A stretch of DNA of 64,000 nucleotides from Geothrix rubra (lineage in GTDB: Bacteria > Acidobacteriota > Holophagae > Holophagales > Holophagaceae): assembly GCF_030268065.1 (NCBI RefSeq), contig NZ_BSDD01000002.1:620001-684000 (forward strand), in the 5' to 3' direction. Numbering within the stretch: position 1 is the stretch's first letter; every line of letters starts with the position of its first letter. The notes below the pieces were generated by a model that saw only the letters and a list, made by a program, of their open reading frames with translations, was not told the DNA's origin and did not search any database. Shown piece by piece: positions 10,819 through 18,503 of this stretch. A program made the translations under genes and the position numbers.

Positions 10819-11262
10819 GGGGACTCGAACCGCATTCCGCGGCGCGGTCTGCCGGTCCCGCTCCCGGCCCTCCCCCGGAGGGCCTCCGCGGTCCCACTCG
10901 ACGCTGGATCCCGGCCACGTCCGCGTGGCCGGGGTGGGTTCGGGTCCCGCCAGCCGCCCGCTGTCTGAGATTCACGACCCACTCGGCCGGGGACTCGAAC
11001 CGCATCCCGCGGCGCGGTCTGCCGGTCCCGCTCCCGACAGCGCCCCGCGCTGTCTCCGCGGTCCCACTCGACGCTGGATCCCGGCCACGTCCGCGTGGCC
11101 GGGGTGGGTTCGAGTCCCACCAGCCGCCCGCCGACCAGGATTCAAGGCCCACTTGGGCGGGGACTCGAACCGCATCCCGCGGCGCGGTCTGCCGGTCCCG
11201 CTCCCGACAGCGCCCCGCGCTGTCTCCGCGGTCCCACTCGTGGGTTCGAGTCCGGGCGTTCC
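10819..11262. repeat. 170-bp tandem repeat array carrying tRNA 3'-end-like segments on both strands
   Basis: Two full units (10819-10988, 10989-11158) and a shortened third (11159-11262) repeat with a period of exactly 170 bp. Each full unit has a minus-strand T-arm-like segment (GCGGTTCGAGTCCCC), an 8-3-8 hairpin (10866-10884, 11036-11054, 11206-11224), a 10-4-10 hairpin (10910-10933, 11080-11103) and a plus-strand T-arm plus acceptor segment. In unit 2 (11104-11128) that last segment matches the 3' end of the neighbouring tRNA-His at 24 of 25 bases. The 8-bp stem of unit 1 has a different sequence from units 2-3 but is still fully paired. Unit 3 lacks 34 bp including the second hairpin. No protein is coded. 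This is the only gene-free stretch over 300 bases. Confidence 0.85.
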
Positions 11263-11301
11263 AGATTGAAAAACCCCCCGTTCCGGGGGGCTTTTCAATC
11301 T
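11263..11301 (-). terminator. Rho-independent terminator of tRNA-His
   Basis: A nearly perfect palindrome: a 10-bp outer arm (11263-11272 with 11292-11301), one mismatch, a 6-bp C/G stem (11274-11279 with 11285-11290) and a 5-base loop. Read leftwards, the GC stem is followed by TTTTTC, so it terminates tRNA-His. An A-tract on the other side could make it bidirectional. Confidence 0.85.
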
Positions 11302-11378
11302 GGGGCGGCTGATGGGACTCGAACCCACGACACCTGGAATCACAATCCAGTACTCTAACCAACTGAGCTACAGCCGCC
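11301..11378 (-). tRNA. tRNA-His (anticodon GTG)
   Basis: The minus-strand cloverleaf has acceptor GCGGCTG paired with CAGCCGC and a D-arm from GCTCAGTTGG. The anticodon stem CTGGA/TCCAG holds GTG, and the T-arm is GTGGG-TTCGAGT-CCCAT. It has the histidine-specific extra G(-1) at 11378 opposite C73, and CCA is encoded (11301-11303). The terminator starts at once after the gene. Confidence 0.95.
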
Positions 11379-11390
11379 GTTGGATCATCC

Positions 11391-11396
11391 AGATTA
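11391..11396 (-). promoter_or_regulatory. -10 element of tRNA-His
   Basis: On the minus strand TAATCT, followed by GG, lies 12 bases before the tRNA 5' end. This gives a start a few bases upstream of mature tRNA. The region 17 bp further upstream (TGGCCA) is a weak -35. Confidence 0.5.
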
Positions 11397-11486
11397 TCCT
11401 GGTCGGCCTTTGCTGGCCAGCGGGAACCTTCGGGGGGCTCCGGTCACGCTAGAGCAGGCCGGCTGGTCCGGCGCGTGAGGTTGTCC

Positions 11487-13016
11487 ATGAAGCGTCATGT
11501 CAAACAGGTCCTCGGCCTATCGGCCTTCGCTGCGGTCTGCATGGCCCTGGGGATGGGGCTGAGCCATGGCTGGGTGGCCCGGGCCCAGGAGGAGAAACCC
11601 GTCACGGTCGATCCCAAGGGGCTGGACCGGATGCCCCCCATCGCGGAGGTGGCCGAGAAGCTCAACCCGACGGTGGTGGCCATCACCAACACCAGCTTCG
11701 TCCGCCAGCGGCAGCCGGGGAACCCCTTCGGCGGCGGGGATGACTTCTTCGACTTCTTCTTCGGCCCTGGCGGGCCGGGCCATCCCCGGGTGCCCCGGGG
11801 GGGCGGCGACTCGGAGCAGCGGGCCGTCTCCGGCGGCTCGGGCGTCATCATCTCCCCTGACGGCGAGATCCTCACGAACTACCACGTGGTGGCCAGCATG
11901 GGCGAGCCCGGCAACGCGCTGGAGGTGAAGACCGTGGACGGCCGCACCTTCAAGGGCACCGTCCTGGGCAAGGACAAGGAGCTGGATGTCGCCCTCGTCA
12001 AGATCGACGCCACCCACCTGCCCTTCGCCAAGCTCGGCGACTCCGATTCCCTCAAGATCGGCGAATGGGTCGTGGCCATCGGCAATCCGCTGGGCCTCGA
12101 GCACACGGTCACCCAGGGCATCATCAGCGCCAAGGGCCGCAACCTCGATGGCGGGGTGAGCACCTTCCTCCAGACCGACGCCGCCATCAACCGCGGCAAC
12201 TCCGGCGGCCCCCTGCTCAACCTCCGGGGCGAGGTGGTGGGCATCAACACGGCCATCAACCCGGCCGGCCAGAACATCGGCTTCGCCGTACCCATCAGCA
12301 TGGTGAACCGCATCCTCAAGGACCTGCGCGCGGGCAAGCCCGTGAGCCGGGGCTACCTCGGCGTCACGCCCCAGGAACTGGATTCCGTCTTCCAGGAGGC
12401 CCTGGGCGTGAAGCAGGGCGTGCTGGTGGGCTCCGTGGAGCGGGGGCAGCCGGCGGACAAGGCCGGTCTCCAGCACCAGGATGTCATCACCAGCGTGGAC
12501 GGCCAGGCCGTGAAGAACCCCGATGACCTGGTGTCCGCCATCTCCAGCCGCCGGGCCGGGGATACGGTGAAGCTGGGCGTGATCCGCAAGGGCAAGGCCA
12601 TGACCCTCTCGGTCGTCCTGGGCGACCGCAAGGCCATCGAGGAGCTCCGCCGCGGCGAGTCCGGCCGGGGCGAGGAGGGAGAGTCCGGCGGCACCGACCG
12701 CGAAGGCTCCAGCACCTTCAGCCTCCAGAAGGCCTACGGCTTCCAGGTGGGCGCCCTGGACCCCGTGAACCGGCACCAGTTCGGCATCGCCGAGGACCGC
12801 AAGGGCGTGGTGGTCGTCTCCGTGGACCCCCGCTCCCCCGCCGCGGACCGCAACCTCCAGGTGGGCATGATCATCACCGAGGCGGCCGGCCAGCCCGTCA
12901 CCAGCGTGGCCGACTTCATGGCTGCGGCCCGCAAGGCCACCGGCCGGCCCCTCCTGCTCTACATCCAGGCCCCGCAAGGCAGCCAGCGGCTCACCCTGGC
13001 CATCCCCCCCCGCTGA
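11487..13016 (+). CDS. degP: Periplasmic serine protease of the HtrA/DegP family
   Basis: A 509-residue exported protease with signal MKRHVKQVLGLSAFAAVCMALG. The chymotrypsin-like domain carries the full triad: His133 (LTNYHVVAS), Asp167 (KELDVALVKID) and Ser239 (RGNSGGPLLN). Two PDZ domains follow (from about 275 and about 405), separated by a Gly/Glu-rich linker. It degrades or refolds misfolded envelope proteins. ATG 11487 is preferred over the upstream GTG 11475 because GAGG sits 6 bases before it. A GGAACC motif about 65 bases upstream hints at an envelope-stress sigma promoter, but no clear -10 pairs with it. It is followed by a strong terminator. Confidence 0.93.
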   Translation: MKRHVKQVLGLSAFAAVCMALGMGLSHGWVARAQEEKPVTVDPKGLDRMPPIAEVAEKLNPTVVAITNTSFVRQRQPGNPFGGGDDFFDFFFGPGGPGHPRVPRGGGDSEQRAVSGGSGVIISPDGEILTNYHVVASMGEPGNALEVKTVDGRTFKGTVLGKDKELDVALVKIDATHLPFAKLGDSDSLKIGEWVVAIGNPLGLEHTVTQGIISAKGRNLDGGVSTFLQTDAAINRGNSGGPLLNLRGEVVGINTAINPAGQNIGFAVPISMVNRILKDLRAGKPVSRGYLGVTPQELDSVFQEALGVKQGVLVGSVERGQPADKAGLQHQDVITSVDGQAVKNPDDLVSAISSRRAGDTVKLGVIRKGKAMTLSVVLGDRKAIEELRRGESGRGEEGESGGTDREGSSTFSLQKAYGFQVGALDPVNRHQFGIAEDRKGVVVVSVDPRSPAADRNLQVGMIITEAAGQPVTSVADFMAAARKATGRPLLLYIQAPQGSQRLTLAIPPR

Positions 13017-13038
13017 GGCCCCGCGCCCCGGCCTTTCC

Positions 13039-13070
13039 GGAGCCCCGCCCTTGGCGGGGCTCCGTTCATT
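13039..13070 (+). terminator. Rho-independent terminator after degP
   Basis: A perfect 11-bp stem (13039-13049 with 13053-13063), CTT loop, followed by GTTCATT. It lies 22 bases after the protease stop codon and before the promoter of the next gene. Confidence 0.8.
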
Positions 13071-13075
13071 CGGGT

Positions 13076-13081
13076 TAGACT
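13076..13081 (+). promoter_or_regulatory. -10 element for the FrzS-like gene
   Basis: TAGACT followed by GG, 32 bases before the ATG at 13113, just downstream of the degP terminator. The leader carries GAAGGA as ribosome binding site. Confidence 0.5.
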
Positions 13082-13112
13082 GGGGGGCTCACCTCCGCCG
13101 AAGGACCTACCC

Positions 13113-14744
13113 ATGGGCCAGCGTCTCCTCCTCGTGGACAGCGACCGGAGCTTCCTCAAGGAGCACCAGGTCAGCCTCGAGGCCGCCTTCGACCTGGAGG
13201 TCTCCGCTTCCCCGGACGGCGTCATCCCCCGCCTGGAGCACGGCGGCTACGCGGCGGTGCTCATCTGCGTCGAGGTGGCCGAGAACAAGGGCTACGCCCT
13301 CTGCTCCACCATCCGCAAGAACGCCAAGCTGGCCGCCCTCAAGGTGGCCCTCATCAGCGCCAAGGCCAGCGAGGAGGAGTACCGGCGGCACCAGAGCCTC
13401 AAGGGCCGCGCGGACCTCTACCTGCACAAGCCCATCGCCCCCAGCGCCCTCGTGGCGGCCCTGACCCCCCTGGTGCCGGGCCGGACCCTGGATCCCGACA
13501 ATCCACTGGGCGAGCTGGTGGACACGGAGCTGGGCGACGACTGGCTGGACGGCCTGAAGAGCGCCCTGGACGAGGGCGCCCCTGCCCCGGCGGCGCCCCC
13601 CCCGCACGCGGCCATCACCGGGGCCTTCGAGATCCGGCCCGAGCCGGTGTCCCCCTCCGCGGTCACCCGCAACCTCGACATGAAGGCCACGGCCCCGCCC
13701 GACACCACCCGGACCCGGCTCCTCGAGGAGCAGGTGGCGGCCCTCCACGAGGAGCTGCGGGCCAAGGACCACCGGCTCCAGGCCACCGCCGCGGAGCTGC
13801 AGCAGCTCCAGCGCCAGCTCAGCTCCGTGACCCAGAACCTGGACGAGATGGAGCGGCGCCACCGGGAGGCCGAGGCCCTGAAGCAGAAACTCGCGGAGTC
13901 CGAGGCGGCCCTCCGGCGGGTGGAGGAGAGCGGCAGCCGGGACGGCGAGGCGCTGAAGGCCCAGCTCAAGGAGGCCCTCACCGAGCGCACGGACCTGCTC
14001 CACCAGGTGGAGGAGCTCAACCTCCAGCTCAGCGAGAAGACCCAGCGCACCATCGAGCTGCTCAAGGAGCGGGACCGCCTGCAGCACCAGGCCCTGGAAC
14101 TGGAGACGGCCGTGGAGGCCCGCGACGCGGCCCTCGCCGAGGCCCGGGAGGCCCAGGCCCAGCTCAACGCCACCCTCGAAGGGATGGTGGAGAAGCACAC
14201 CGCCCTCGAAGAGGTCCACCAGGCCGCCCTGCTCGAGGTGGCGGCCCAGAAGGAGCGGGCCCACACCCTCCAGCTGGAGCTGGCCGGCCTCGAGGCCACC
14301 ATGCGGGGCCAGGGGCGCGACCTGGCGGAGATCAGCGAGCGGCTGCAGCGGGCCGAGGCGGAGAACGAGGCGCTGCGGGAGGCGGCGGCCGAGCGGGACC
14401 AGCGGCTGGCGGCCCTCGGCGAGGAGGCCCAGCGGCTGGAGGAGGCCCTGCGCGAGGCGTCCCAGCAGGCCGCGGAGGCCCGGCAGCGGCTCGACGAGGC
14501 CGTCATCCAGCACGAGGGCGAGCGGCTGGAGCTGATGAACGGCGTGGACCAGAAGGAGGCCGAGCTGGGCCGCATGGCCCAGGTGCTCCAGGCCCAGCAG
14601 GAGGCCCACGCGGCCCTCGAGGGCGAGAAGCAGGACGTCGAGGCCCGGCTGGTGGAGCACCGCGAGCGCCTGGGCCAGATGGACGAGCTCCTCCAGGAGG
14701 TCGTGGAGCGGCTCCGGCGAGGCTCGGACCTCGCCCGCGGCTAG
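13113..14744 (+). CDS. FrzS/AglZ-like protein: pseudo-receiver plus long coiled coil
   Basis: A 543-residue protein. Residues 1-125 form a response-regulator-like receiver (LLLVDSDRSFLKEHQ, LYLHKPIAPSALVAAL), but the phospho-acceptor Asp region reads LICVEVAENKGYALC, with no Asp at the expected place. After a Pro-rich linker, residues 205-540 are almost pure heptad coiled coil rich in Glu, Leu, Gln and Arg. This is the layout of Myxococcus FrzS and AglZ, polarity/motility proteins whose receivers do not need phosphorylation. A role in type IV pilus or motility polarity is inferred. It has its own promoter after the degP terminator; the CNNM gene follows 12 bases later. Confidence 0.8.
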   Translation: MGQRLLLVDSDRSFLKEHQVSLEAAFDLEVSASPDGVIPRLEHGGYAAVLICVEVAENKGYALCSTIRKNAKLAALKVALISAKASEEEYRRHQSLKGRADLYLHKPIAPSALVAALTPLVPGRTLDPDNPLGELVDTELGDDWLDGLKSALDEGAPAPAAPPPHAAITGAFEIRPEPVSPSAVTRNLDMKATAPPDTTRTRLLEEQVAALHEELRAKDHRLQATAAELQQLQRQLSSVTQNLDEMERRHREAEALKQKLAESEAALRRVEESGSRDGEALKAQLKEALTERTDLLHQVEELNLQLSEKTQRTIELLKERDRLQHQALELETAVEARDAALAEAREAQAQLNATLEGMVEKHTALEEVHQAALLEVAAQKERAHTLQLELAGLEATMRGQGRDLAEISERLQRAEAENEALREAAAERDQRLAALGEEAQRLEEALREASQQAAEARQRLDEAVIQHEGERLELMNGVDQKEAELGRMAQVLQAQQEAHAALEGEKQDVEARLVEHRERLGQMDELLQEVVERLRRGSDLARG

Positions 14745-14756
14745 CGGGGGGCGCCG

Positions 14757-16070
14757 GTGGTCCTGGGCGCGGCCCTGCTCTGCGCTGCCCTTCTGCTCCT
14801 CAGCGCCTTCTTCGTCATGGCGGAGTTCGCCGCCGTGCGCGTGCGGGCCACCCAGTTGGAGGCCCTGGTCGACAGCGATCCCCGGGCCGTCCAGGCCCTG
14901 GAGGTCCATCGGCGCCTGGGCCACCACCTCTCCGCCGTCCAGGTGGGCATCGTCCTCTGCGCCCTCTCCCTGGGCGCCGTGGGGGAGGACCTCTTCGCCC
15001 GGGGGTTCCACCAGGTCTTCGGGCGCATCCCCTGGCCGGGCCTGCGCCTGCCCCTCAGCAGCGGCCTGGCCCTGCTCCTCATGACCACCCTCGACGTGGT
15101 GCTGGCGGAGCTGGTGCCCCGCAGCGTGGCCATCCAGGCCGCCACGCCCTGGGCCCTGCGCACGGCCCGGCCCCTGCTGGCCTGGTCGCGCCTGGTCCGG
15201 CCCCTCACCTGGGCCCTCACCCAGCTCAGCCACCTGGTGCTGCGCATCTTCGGGATCCGCCCGGGCGATGCCGAGGATGCCCTCCCCTCCGAGGAGGAGT
15301 TCAAGCGGATGCTGGAGCACAGCCAGGCCCAGGGCCGCCTGGGGCTGCGCCGCAAGGAGCTCATCGAGAACCTCTTCGACTTCACCCGGCGCACGGTGAA
15401 GGAGATCGCCGTGCCCCGGGCCCGGGTGGTCTGCTTCGACCTGCAGCACAGCCTGGCGGACAACCTGGCCCTGGCGCGGCGGTCTCCCCACACCCGGATC
15501 CCCCTGGTGGATGGCGACCTCGACCGTGTCGTGGGCGTGGTCCACCTCAAGGAGCTGCTCTGGGCCCTCCACGAGCGGGAGGAGGAGCCCGACCTCCGAA
15601 CCTTCGCCCGCCCGGCCTTCTTCGTGCCGGAGATGAAGCCCATCCAGGGCCTCCTCCTGGAGTTCCAGCAGCGCAAGCAGCACCTGGCCCTCATGGTGAA
15701 CGAGCACGGGGGCGTGGACGGCCTCGTCACCCTGGAGGACGTGCTCGAGGAGCTGGTGGGGGAGATCCAGGACGAGTTCGACCGGGAGGCCATCCAGCTC
15801 AAGCGCACCCGGGGCGGCGGCTGGCTGGCCCAGGGCAACGTCCTGCTGGAGCAGCTGGAGGACCACCTCCACCTGGACCTCGAGGCGGAGGAGGGCTCCG
15901 TGAGCCTGGGCGGCTACCTCCAGGAGCAGCTGGGGCGGGTCCTCCGCCCCGGCGACGAGCTGCGCATCCAGGGCTGGCACATCCGCGTGCTCTCCATGCG
16001 CGGCCTGGCCCCCGGCCAGTTCCTGCTGCGACCCCTGCCGCCCGAGGACCCCGATGCCGGAACCCCTTGA
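14757..16070 (+). CDS. CNNM/CorC-HlyC family membrane protein with CBS pair
   Basis: A 437-residue protein starting at GTG 14757. It has an N-terminal CNNM membrane domain (about 1-190, four hydrophobic segments; LLSAFFVMAEFAAVRVRATQ), a CBS-domain pair (about 205-335; TRIPLVDGDLDRVVGVVHL, LVTLEDVLEELVGEI) and a C-terminal CorC_HlyC domain (about 350-430). Members export or regulate Mg2+/Co2+; the haemolysin label is historical. The gene follows the FrzS-like gene by 12 bases, and its last 17 bases overlap the MurU-like gene, indicating an operon. Confidence 0.9.
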   Translation: MVLGAALLCAALLLLSAFFVMAEFAAVRVRATQLEALVDSDPRAVQALEVHRRLGHHLSAVQVGIVLCALSLGAVGEDLFARGFHQVFGRIPWPGLRLPLSSGLALLLMTTLDVVLAELVPRSVAIQAATPWALRTARPLLAWSRLVRPLTWALTQLSHLVLRIFGIRPGDAEDALPSEEEFKRMLEHSQAQGRLGLRRKELIENLFDFTRRTVKEIAVPRARVVCFDLQHSLADNLALARRSPHTRIPLVDGDLDRVVGVVHLKELLWALHEREEEPDLRTFARPAFFVPEMKPIQGLLLEFQQRKQHLALMVNEHGGVDGLVTLEDVLEELVGEIQDEFDREAIQLKRTRGGGWLAQGNVLLEQLEDHLHLDLEAEEGSVSLGGYLQEQLGRVLRPGDELRIQGWHIRVLSMRGLAPGQFLLRPLPPEDPDAGTP

Positions 16071-16884
16071 GGGCTTCCTCCTGGCCGCGGGGCTGGGCAC
16101 ACGCATGGGCGTCCTGAGCGCCTGCCTGCCCAAGCCCGCCTGGACCCTGCGGGGCCGCCCCCTCCTCCAGTGGGGCGCCGGGGCCCTCCGCGCCGCCGGG
16201 GCTGGGCGGATCGGCTGCAACGCCCACCTGCATCCGGAAGGCTTGCGGGCCGTGGCCGGCGGCCTGGAGGTGTTCGACGAGCCCCGGCTCCTGGGGAGCG
16301 CCGGGGGCCTGCGCCACGCGCTCGGGCGGGTGGCGGGGGAGCTGCTGGTCTGGAACGCGGACATCTGGGCCGACGCCGTGCCCTTCGACCGGCTGCGCGA
16401 ACGCCACCGCGCGGCCCGCGCGGCGCTGAGCTGGCTGCTGGTGCCCCACCCGGGCGGCCCCTGGAACCCGGTGTGGCTGGACGCGGAGGACCGCATCCTC
16501 CCCAAGGGCGTGGTGGGGGAGCAGGGCCCCTACCACTTCACCGGCGCCGCCGCCTGGTCGCCGGAGGCCCTGGCCCTCCTGCCCGAGGGCCCCAGCGAGA
16601 TGGACGATCTGCGGCCCCGGCTGCCCCTGCACCTGGGCGTGGTGGCCGAGCCCTTCCCCTGGCGGGAGGTGGGCACGGCGGAGGCCCTCATCGCCGCCGC
16701 CGCGGACCTGGCACCGGACCAGGAGGGCCGCCTGCCCGGCTGCTACGTGCATCCCTCGGCCGCCCCCGCCGGCCGCCTCACCCGCTGCGTCCTGGGCCCC
16801 GGGGCCCTCCCCCCGCCCTCGATCACGGACGCCGAGGCCCTCTGGTTCGGGGAGGGCGGCCACCAGGTGCGGCTGGGGCTGTAG
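16054..16884 (+). CDS. murU: Sugar-1-phosphate nucleotidyltransferase, MurU-like
   Basis: A 276-residue nucleotidyltransferase with the N-terminal signature LAAGLGTRMGVLSACLPKP and the metal-binding NADIW motif. It would activate a sugar 1-phosphate with UTP or another NTP. The next gene encodes an AmgK-like sugar kinase. In Pseudomonas, AmgK and MurU form the pathway that recycles MurNAc to UDP-MurNAc without returning it to glycolysis, so MurU is the best reading; a mannose-1-phosphate or glucose-1-phosphate enzyme is possible. The C-terminal part is shorter and less typical. It overlaps the CNNM gene. Confidence 0.72.
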   Translation: MPEPLEGFLLAAGLGTRMGVLSACLPKPAWTLRGRPLLQWGAGALRAAGAGRIGCNAHLHPEGLRAVAGGLEVFDEPRLLGSAGGLRHALGRVAGELLVWNADIWADAVPFDRLRERHRAARAALSWLLVPHPGGPWNPVWLDAEDRILPKGVVGEQGPYHFTGAAAWSPEALALLPEGPSEMDDLRPRLPLHLGVVAEPFPWREVGTAEALIAAAADLAPDQEGRLPGCYVHPSAAPAGRLTRCVLGPGALPPPSITDAEALWFGEGGHQVRLGL

Positions 16885-16913
16885 CGGAGGCTGTCCCTCC
16901 CGCGCGATGGGAG

Positions 16914-16919
16914 TACCCT
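16914..16919 (+). promoter_or_regulatory. -10 element of amgK, giving a leaderless transcript
   Basis: TACCCT is followed by GGTCGG and then the ATG at 16926. With the usual 6 bases between -10 and start point, transcription begins at the A of ATG. A weak CTGTCC lies 17 bp upstream as -35. The same spacing occurs at mutL and prmA. Confidence 0.5.
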
Positions 16920-16925
16920 GGTCGG

Positions 16926-17909
16926 ATGGATCCCCGTCTCGCCCGCGCCCTGGAACGCTGGGACCTGAAGGCGCCCCGGCCCCTGGCGGGGGATGCGGGG
17001 GCGCGGCAGTACGTGCGGGTGGACCATCCCCAGGTGGGCACGGCCCTGGTGGTGCTGCATCCCCTCGACACCCCGGAGAAGCCCGACGACAGCTACTTCG
17101 AGTTCCGGGCCCTGCAGGCCTTCCTGGATCCCGTCATCCACGTGCCCACCATCCTCCAGTTCCACGACGCCGACCGCTGCCTCCTGGTGGAGGACCTGGG
17201 CGACACCACCCTGGAGCAGCGGCTGGTGGAGCATCCCGAGGAGGAGGTGCACTGGGCCGAGCAGACGGGTTGGATGCTGGCCACCCTGGCGGGGCCGCTC
17301 ACCCTGGGGGCTCCGGGCCACACCTTCTTCATGCAGCGGTCCTTCGACGAGGCCAAGTTCGCCTTCGAGTGGGAGTACTGCCGGGTGAACTTCTTCCGCG
17401 ACTTCCTGGAGAAGGATCCCCCCCGCTGGCTGGACCGCCTGATGGAGGAGGTCCACGCCAGCCTGGAGACCCGGGCCCGCTTCTTCACCCACCGCGACTT
17501 CCACGTGCGCAACCTCATGGTGCACGGCGGGCGGCTCGTGGCGCTGGACTTCCAGGACGCCCGGCGCGGCGCCGCCACCTACGACCTGGCCAGCATCCGC
17601 TTCGACGGTTACTGGGACTGGTCCCGGGATGCCGGCCGCCAGCTGATGGCGCCCCTCCAGGAGGAGCTGGGCTGGAGCGCCGAGGCCCTGGGGGAGGAGC
17701 TGAACCTCAGCGGCATCCAGCGGAACCTCAAGGCCCTGGGCACCTTCGGCCACCAGCTGGTGCATCGTCACAAGGCCCAGTTCGCCCCCGCCATCCCCCG
17801 CACCCTGCGCCACCTGCGCGGCCACTTCCAGCGCATGAACCACCGGGACGGCGTCCTCGCCTGCGAACACCTCCTGCGGCTGGCCGAGGACCGGCTGCTG
17901 AAGGGGTAG
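16926..17909 (+). CDS. amgK: Anomeric sugar kinase, AmgK-like (MurNAc/GlcNAc kinase)
   Basis: A 327-residue phosphotransferase of the aminoglycoside-kinase fold. Catalytic motifs are FFTHRDFHVRNLMVH and LVALDFQDARRGAATYDLAS, closely matching AmgK, which phosphorylates MurNAc or GlcNAc at the anomeric carbon. Partnered with the upstream MurU-like enzyme it would form a peptidoglycan-sugar recycling route. ATG 16926 is preferred: longer readings in the same frame run antisense-like through murU. There is no Shine-Dalgarno, and a -10 hexamer sits 6 bases before the ATG, suggesting a leaderless internal promoter. Confidence 0.8.
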   Translation: MDPRLARALERWDLKAPRPLAGDAGARQYVRVDHPQVGTALVVLHPLDTPEKPDDSYFEFRALQAFLDPVIHVPTILQFHDADRCLLVEDLGDTTLEQRLVEHPEEEVHWAEQTGWMLATLAGPLTLGAPGHTFFMQRSFDEAKFAFEWEYCRVNFFRDFLEKDPPRWLDRLMEEVHASLETRARFFTHRDFHVRNLMVHGGRLVALDFQDARRGAATYDLASIRFDGYWDWSRDAGRQLMAPLQEELGWSAEALGEELNLSGIQRNLKALGTFGHQLVHRHKAQFAPAIPRTLRHLRGHFQRMNHRDGVLACEHLLRLAEDRLLKG

Positions 17910-18014
17910 CGGGCGACCGCGGGCCACGGGGACGGATCCCCGGGGCTCCCCCGCCTCAGGTTCCCCAGGCCCCTGCGGCTCCTTCCGGCCTTCCCAACCC
18001 TGTTCCGAGGCGCC

Positions 18015-18371
18015 ATGTCCCTTCTCGCCAATGCTGTGATCGCCCTCGTGGCCCTGCTGCATGTCTGGTTCCTGGTGCTGGAGATGGTCCTCTGGGAGAA
18101 GCCGGCCGGCCTGCGGGCCTTCGGGCAGACGCGGGAGGCGGCGGCCGCCTCGAAGGTGCTGGCGGCGAACCAGGGGCTCTACAACGGGTTCCTGGCGGCG
18201 GGTCTGGCCTGGGGGCTGTGGCTGGGGCCGGCGGGCTTCGGGGTGAAGGCGTTCTTCCTGGGCTGCGTGCTGGTGGCGGGGGTCTTTGGGGGGCTCACGG
18301 CCAGCCGGAAGATCCTGCTCGTCCAGGCCCTCCCCGCGGCCCTGGGGCTGGGCCTGCTGATCCTGGGCTGA
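18015..18371 (+). CDS. DUF1304 family small membrane protein
   Basis: A 118-residue protein with four hydrophobic helices. It carries the DUF1304 pattern: LLHVWFLVLEMVLWE near the start, then ANQGLYNGFLAAGL. The family is inner-membrane and uncharacterised. It stands alone on the plus strand, about 105 bp after amgK; the gap between them shows no clear signal. Confidence 0.82.
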   Translation: MSLLANAVIALVALLHVWFLVLEMVLWEKPAGLRAFGQTREAAAASKVLAANQGLYNGFLAAGLAWGLWLGPAGFGVKAFFLGCVLVAGVFGGLTASRKILLVQALPAALGLGLLILG

Positions 18372-18503
18372 GGGCGGGCCGGTCCCCCGCCGGTCCGCGG
18401 GGCGGTGTAAACAGACCCTAGCCACCCGGGCGGGCGTTGTGACATGCTTCCCCTTCCGGGGGTCGAAGGGGACCTCTGTGAATGGTTTTTCCAAGAGGTC
18501 GGC

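Noticed and set aside
10819-11262. Complete tRNA genes in the repeat array
   Set aside because: Only T-arm and acceptor 3' parts are present; no D-arm or anticodon arm can be formed.
10819-11262. CRISPR array
   Set aside because: Units of 170 bp with no short repeat-spacer pattern and no cas genes.
13107-16505. 1132-codon minus-strand frame opposite the FrzS-like and CNNM genes
   Set aside because: The Leu/Gly/Glu-rich shadow of a coiled coil; no motif.
18444-18503. Upstream ATG for the duplicated-domain protein
   Set aside because: No ribosome site and an unlikely N-terminal extension; ATG 18504 has AGAGG at good spacing.
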